Shown: one piece after another, positions 12,900 through 13,750 of the stretch | Numbering within the stretch: position 1 is the first letter of the stretch | Layout: each line of letters starts with the position of its first letter | Source: an uncultured Coriobacteriaceae bacterium | GTDB lineage: Bacteria; Actinomycetota; Coriobacteriia; Coriobacteriales; Atopobiaceae | Assembly: GCA_900551595.1 (NCBI GenBank) | Contig: URWR01000028.1 | Coordinates: forward strand, 1-13,750 | Direction of reading: 5' to 3' | Length of the DNA stretch: 13,750 nt | Notes under the pieces: model-generated | What the model was told of the DNA's origin: nothing | Seen by the model: only the letters and a program-made list of their open reading frames with translations | The model's database searches: none | Translations under genes and position numbers: made by a program

Positions 12900-13034
12900 T
12901 TAGGGCCTCTTGAAATGCTTGGCGGCTTTCCGGGCCCTTTTTGTTTCTTTCTTATCTTCTAAAGCATCTGCAACTTTTGCCGCTACTATGCCGAAGATAA
13001 CAAGAAACAAATCCCAAAGCTTTTCGTCATCCAA
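12900..13034 (-). CDS. Small membrane peptide with TTG start
   Basis: This is a 44-residue ORF beginning with TTG at 13034, placed just after a perfect AAGGAGGTGAT, one of the best ribosome sites in the window. Residues 1-6 are acidic (DDEK), residues 7-24 are hydrophobic (WDLFLVIFGIVAAKVADA), and the tail is strongly basic (KKETKRARKAAKHFKRP). One membrane span with a basic cytosolic tail is likely. The family is unknown; small phage membrane proteins such as holin-like or superinfection proteins are options, not shown. A good promoter lies upstream (13067-13095), so this is the first gene of a short operon. Confidence 0.6.
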   Translation of the reverse strand: MDDEKLWDLFLVIFGIVAAKVADALEDKKETKRARKAAKHFKRP

Positions 13035-13066
13035 TTTAATCACCTCCTTACCTCTTAACAACTACT

Positions 13067-13095
13067 ATTATATACTACTGGTTGTATATATGCAA
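13067..13095 (-). promoter_or_regulatory. Sigma-70 type promoter of the small-protein operon
   Basis: On the minus strand TTGCAT (13095-13090) and a perfect TATAAT (13072-13067) are separated by 17 bases. The start codon at 13034 lies about 33 bases downstream of the -10 box, with a strong ribosome site between. Confidence 0.75.
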
Positions 13096-13114
13096 TGGTA
13101 AACAACATTATTTA

Positions 13115-13146
13115 TAAAAAATAAGGCCCCGATTTCTCAGGGCCTT
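13115..13146 (-). terminator. Terminator at the end of the broken phage regulator
   Basis: AAGGCCC (13123-13129) and GGGCCTT (13140-13146) form a 7-bp stem followed on the minus strand by ATTTTTT. It overlaps the stop codon of the pseudogene at 13146-13590 and separates it from the promoter at 13067-13095. Confidence 0.8.
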
Positions 13147-13590
13147 TATGCTTCTGCTATGGCTAGTCCATCAGCAACTCGCTGAGGTCCATAAGCATCT
13201 ATCGTGTCCAATGCTTCTTCTGTAGCATCTCTGCACCATCGCTCAGTCATTCCAACCATACGCTCAACGGTGAACCACTTCACAGCAGCACAGAAGCGCC
13301 ACCACATAGCATCAGCGACAGCACTTCCTTTAAGATCAGCAATGCCACCACCACGATCGTCTTTGCAATAGAGTACCGTACAGACAAGTCTATAAGCTCA
13401 TAGTCTTCTTGTTGGCGCTTTTCTATGCGTCTCTCATAGTCGATACGTACATCTGTCTTATGTATGACATCAGGTACACGACCCGAACGAGATGCAGCAT
13501 GTAATCATTCAGATACTTGCATGCTTTCAAATGTGTGATTGATTCTCTCTGCATCGAAAGCAGCGTCACGTGTGGCTTGAAAGAATTCAT
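13146..13590 (-). pseudogene. Broken phage sigma-like (region 4/HTH) regulator
   Basis: Protein-like sequence continues across a stop codon and a frame change. The first part reads FQATRDAAFDAERINHTFESM and stops at a TGA. The same frame resumes with RVPDVIHKTDVRIDYERRIE and QQEDYELIDLS; the frame then shifts near 13386-13400 to VLYCKDDRGGGIADLKG, WWRFCAAVKWFTVERMVGMT and EEALDTIDAYGPQRVADG. The last part resembles the helix-turn-helix of small sigma-70 region-4-like regulators often found just before phage packaging genes. The 5' end is lost 15 bases from the first CRISPR repeat. It is therefore non-functional unless recoded. Family assignment is from remembered patterns. Confidence 0.6.
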
Positions 13591-13604
13591 GAGTATTTTT
13601 CTAA

Positions 13605-13750
13605 GAACGATTACCAGTCAAAACGACGCTACTCCAAAACAGCTGCGTACTGCTTACACCTATTTACTGGAGCGATTACCAGTCAAAACGACGCTACTCC
13701 AAAACCACTAGGGGCGTAAGCCTTACCAATACCAGAGCGATTACCAGTCA
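13605..13750 (-). CRISPR. Trailer end of a type II CRISPR array (runs off the window)
   Basis: Repeats lie at 13605-13640, 13670-13705 and 13735 to the edge; each is 36 bases, with a 65-base period. The two spacers (13641-13669, 13706-13734) are 29 bases and unrelated. Read on the minus strand the repeat begins GTTTTGGAG, as type II repeats do, and pairs with the tracrRNA at 8532-8564, which sets the direction. The leftmost copy has one change (GAAC for GAGC), as expected for the oldest, leader-distal end, so leader and cas genes should lie to the right of the window. The array ends 15 bases from a broken phage gene. Confidence 0.92.

Noticed and set aside
8700..13600. An active prophage or integrative element
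   Set aside because: No integrase, terminase, portal or structural genes are present, and two genes are broken; no clear attachment-site repeats were found.

Overview
The window suits a moderate-GC Gram-positive actinobacterium of the class Coriobacteriia. An Atopobiaceae member (Atopobium, Lancefieldella or Olsenella type) is my best guess. The guess rests on gene content, strong AGGAG-type ribosome binding sites and the overall style of the proteins; no rRNA or other marker is present to prove it.

Positions 1-8030 are ordinary chromosome. A minus-strand run hisF-hisI-hisE is followed by a Cof-type HAD phosphatase and ends in a hairpin terminator at 36-55. A plus-strand nitroreductase converges on a minus-strand aldo/keto reductase with a C-terminal ferredoxin domain. 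A DUF554 membrane protein (minus) is divergent from an anchored surface protein with histidine and cysteine motifs (plus). An M18 aminopeptidase follows, with a strong terminator at 7989-8026.

Positions 8030-8660 hold no intact gene but are rich in RNA structure tied to a type II CRISPR-Cas system. A clear tracrRNA lies on the plus strand (anti-repeat 8532-8564, hairpins, terminator 8618-8645). About 350 bases to its left is a solitary, degenerate CRISPR repeat (8150-8185) enclosed in a nested inverted repeat (8143-8239). Read on the minus strand, this repeat pairs with the tracrRNA better than the repeats of the real array do. Between them is a gene fragment with its own hairpin.

Positions 8700-13600 look like a decayed prophage or phage-derived segment, read from the minus strand. 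In transcription order it holds a broken sigma-like phage regulator, a promoter, a small membrane peptide, a ribbon-helix-helix protein, an HNH nuclease, a frameshifted ParB-DUF4417 fusion, two adjacent MGGRG-type proteins, and several small conserved phage proteins. Three tRNA-like RNA elements lie among the last genes. No integrase, terminase, portal or tail gene is present. Unusual non-coding features here are six CGGAA boxes at an exact 10-bp period, a TATA-rich palindromic tract, and repeated terminators with the same AAGCCG stem.

Positions 13605-13750 hold the trailer end of a CRISPR array (36-base repeat, 29-base spacers, 65-base period), transcribed from the minus strand. The array runs off the right edge, and no cas gene is inside the window. 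The tracrRNA and the array are therefore separated by about 5 kb of phage-derived DNA. The CRISPR-related RNAs and the tRNA-like RNAs are the parts most worth following up.
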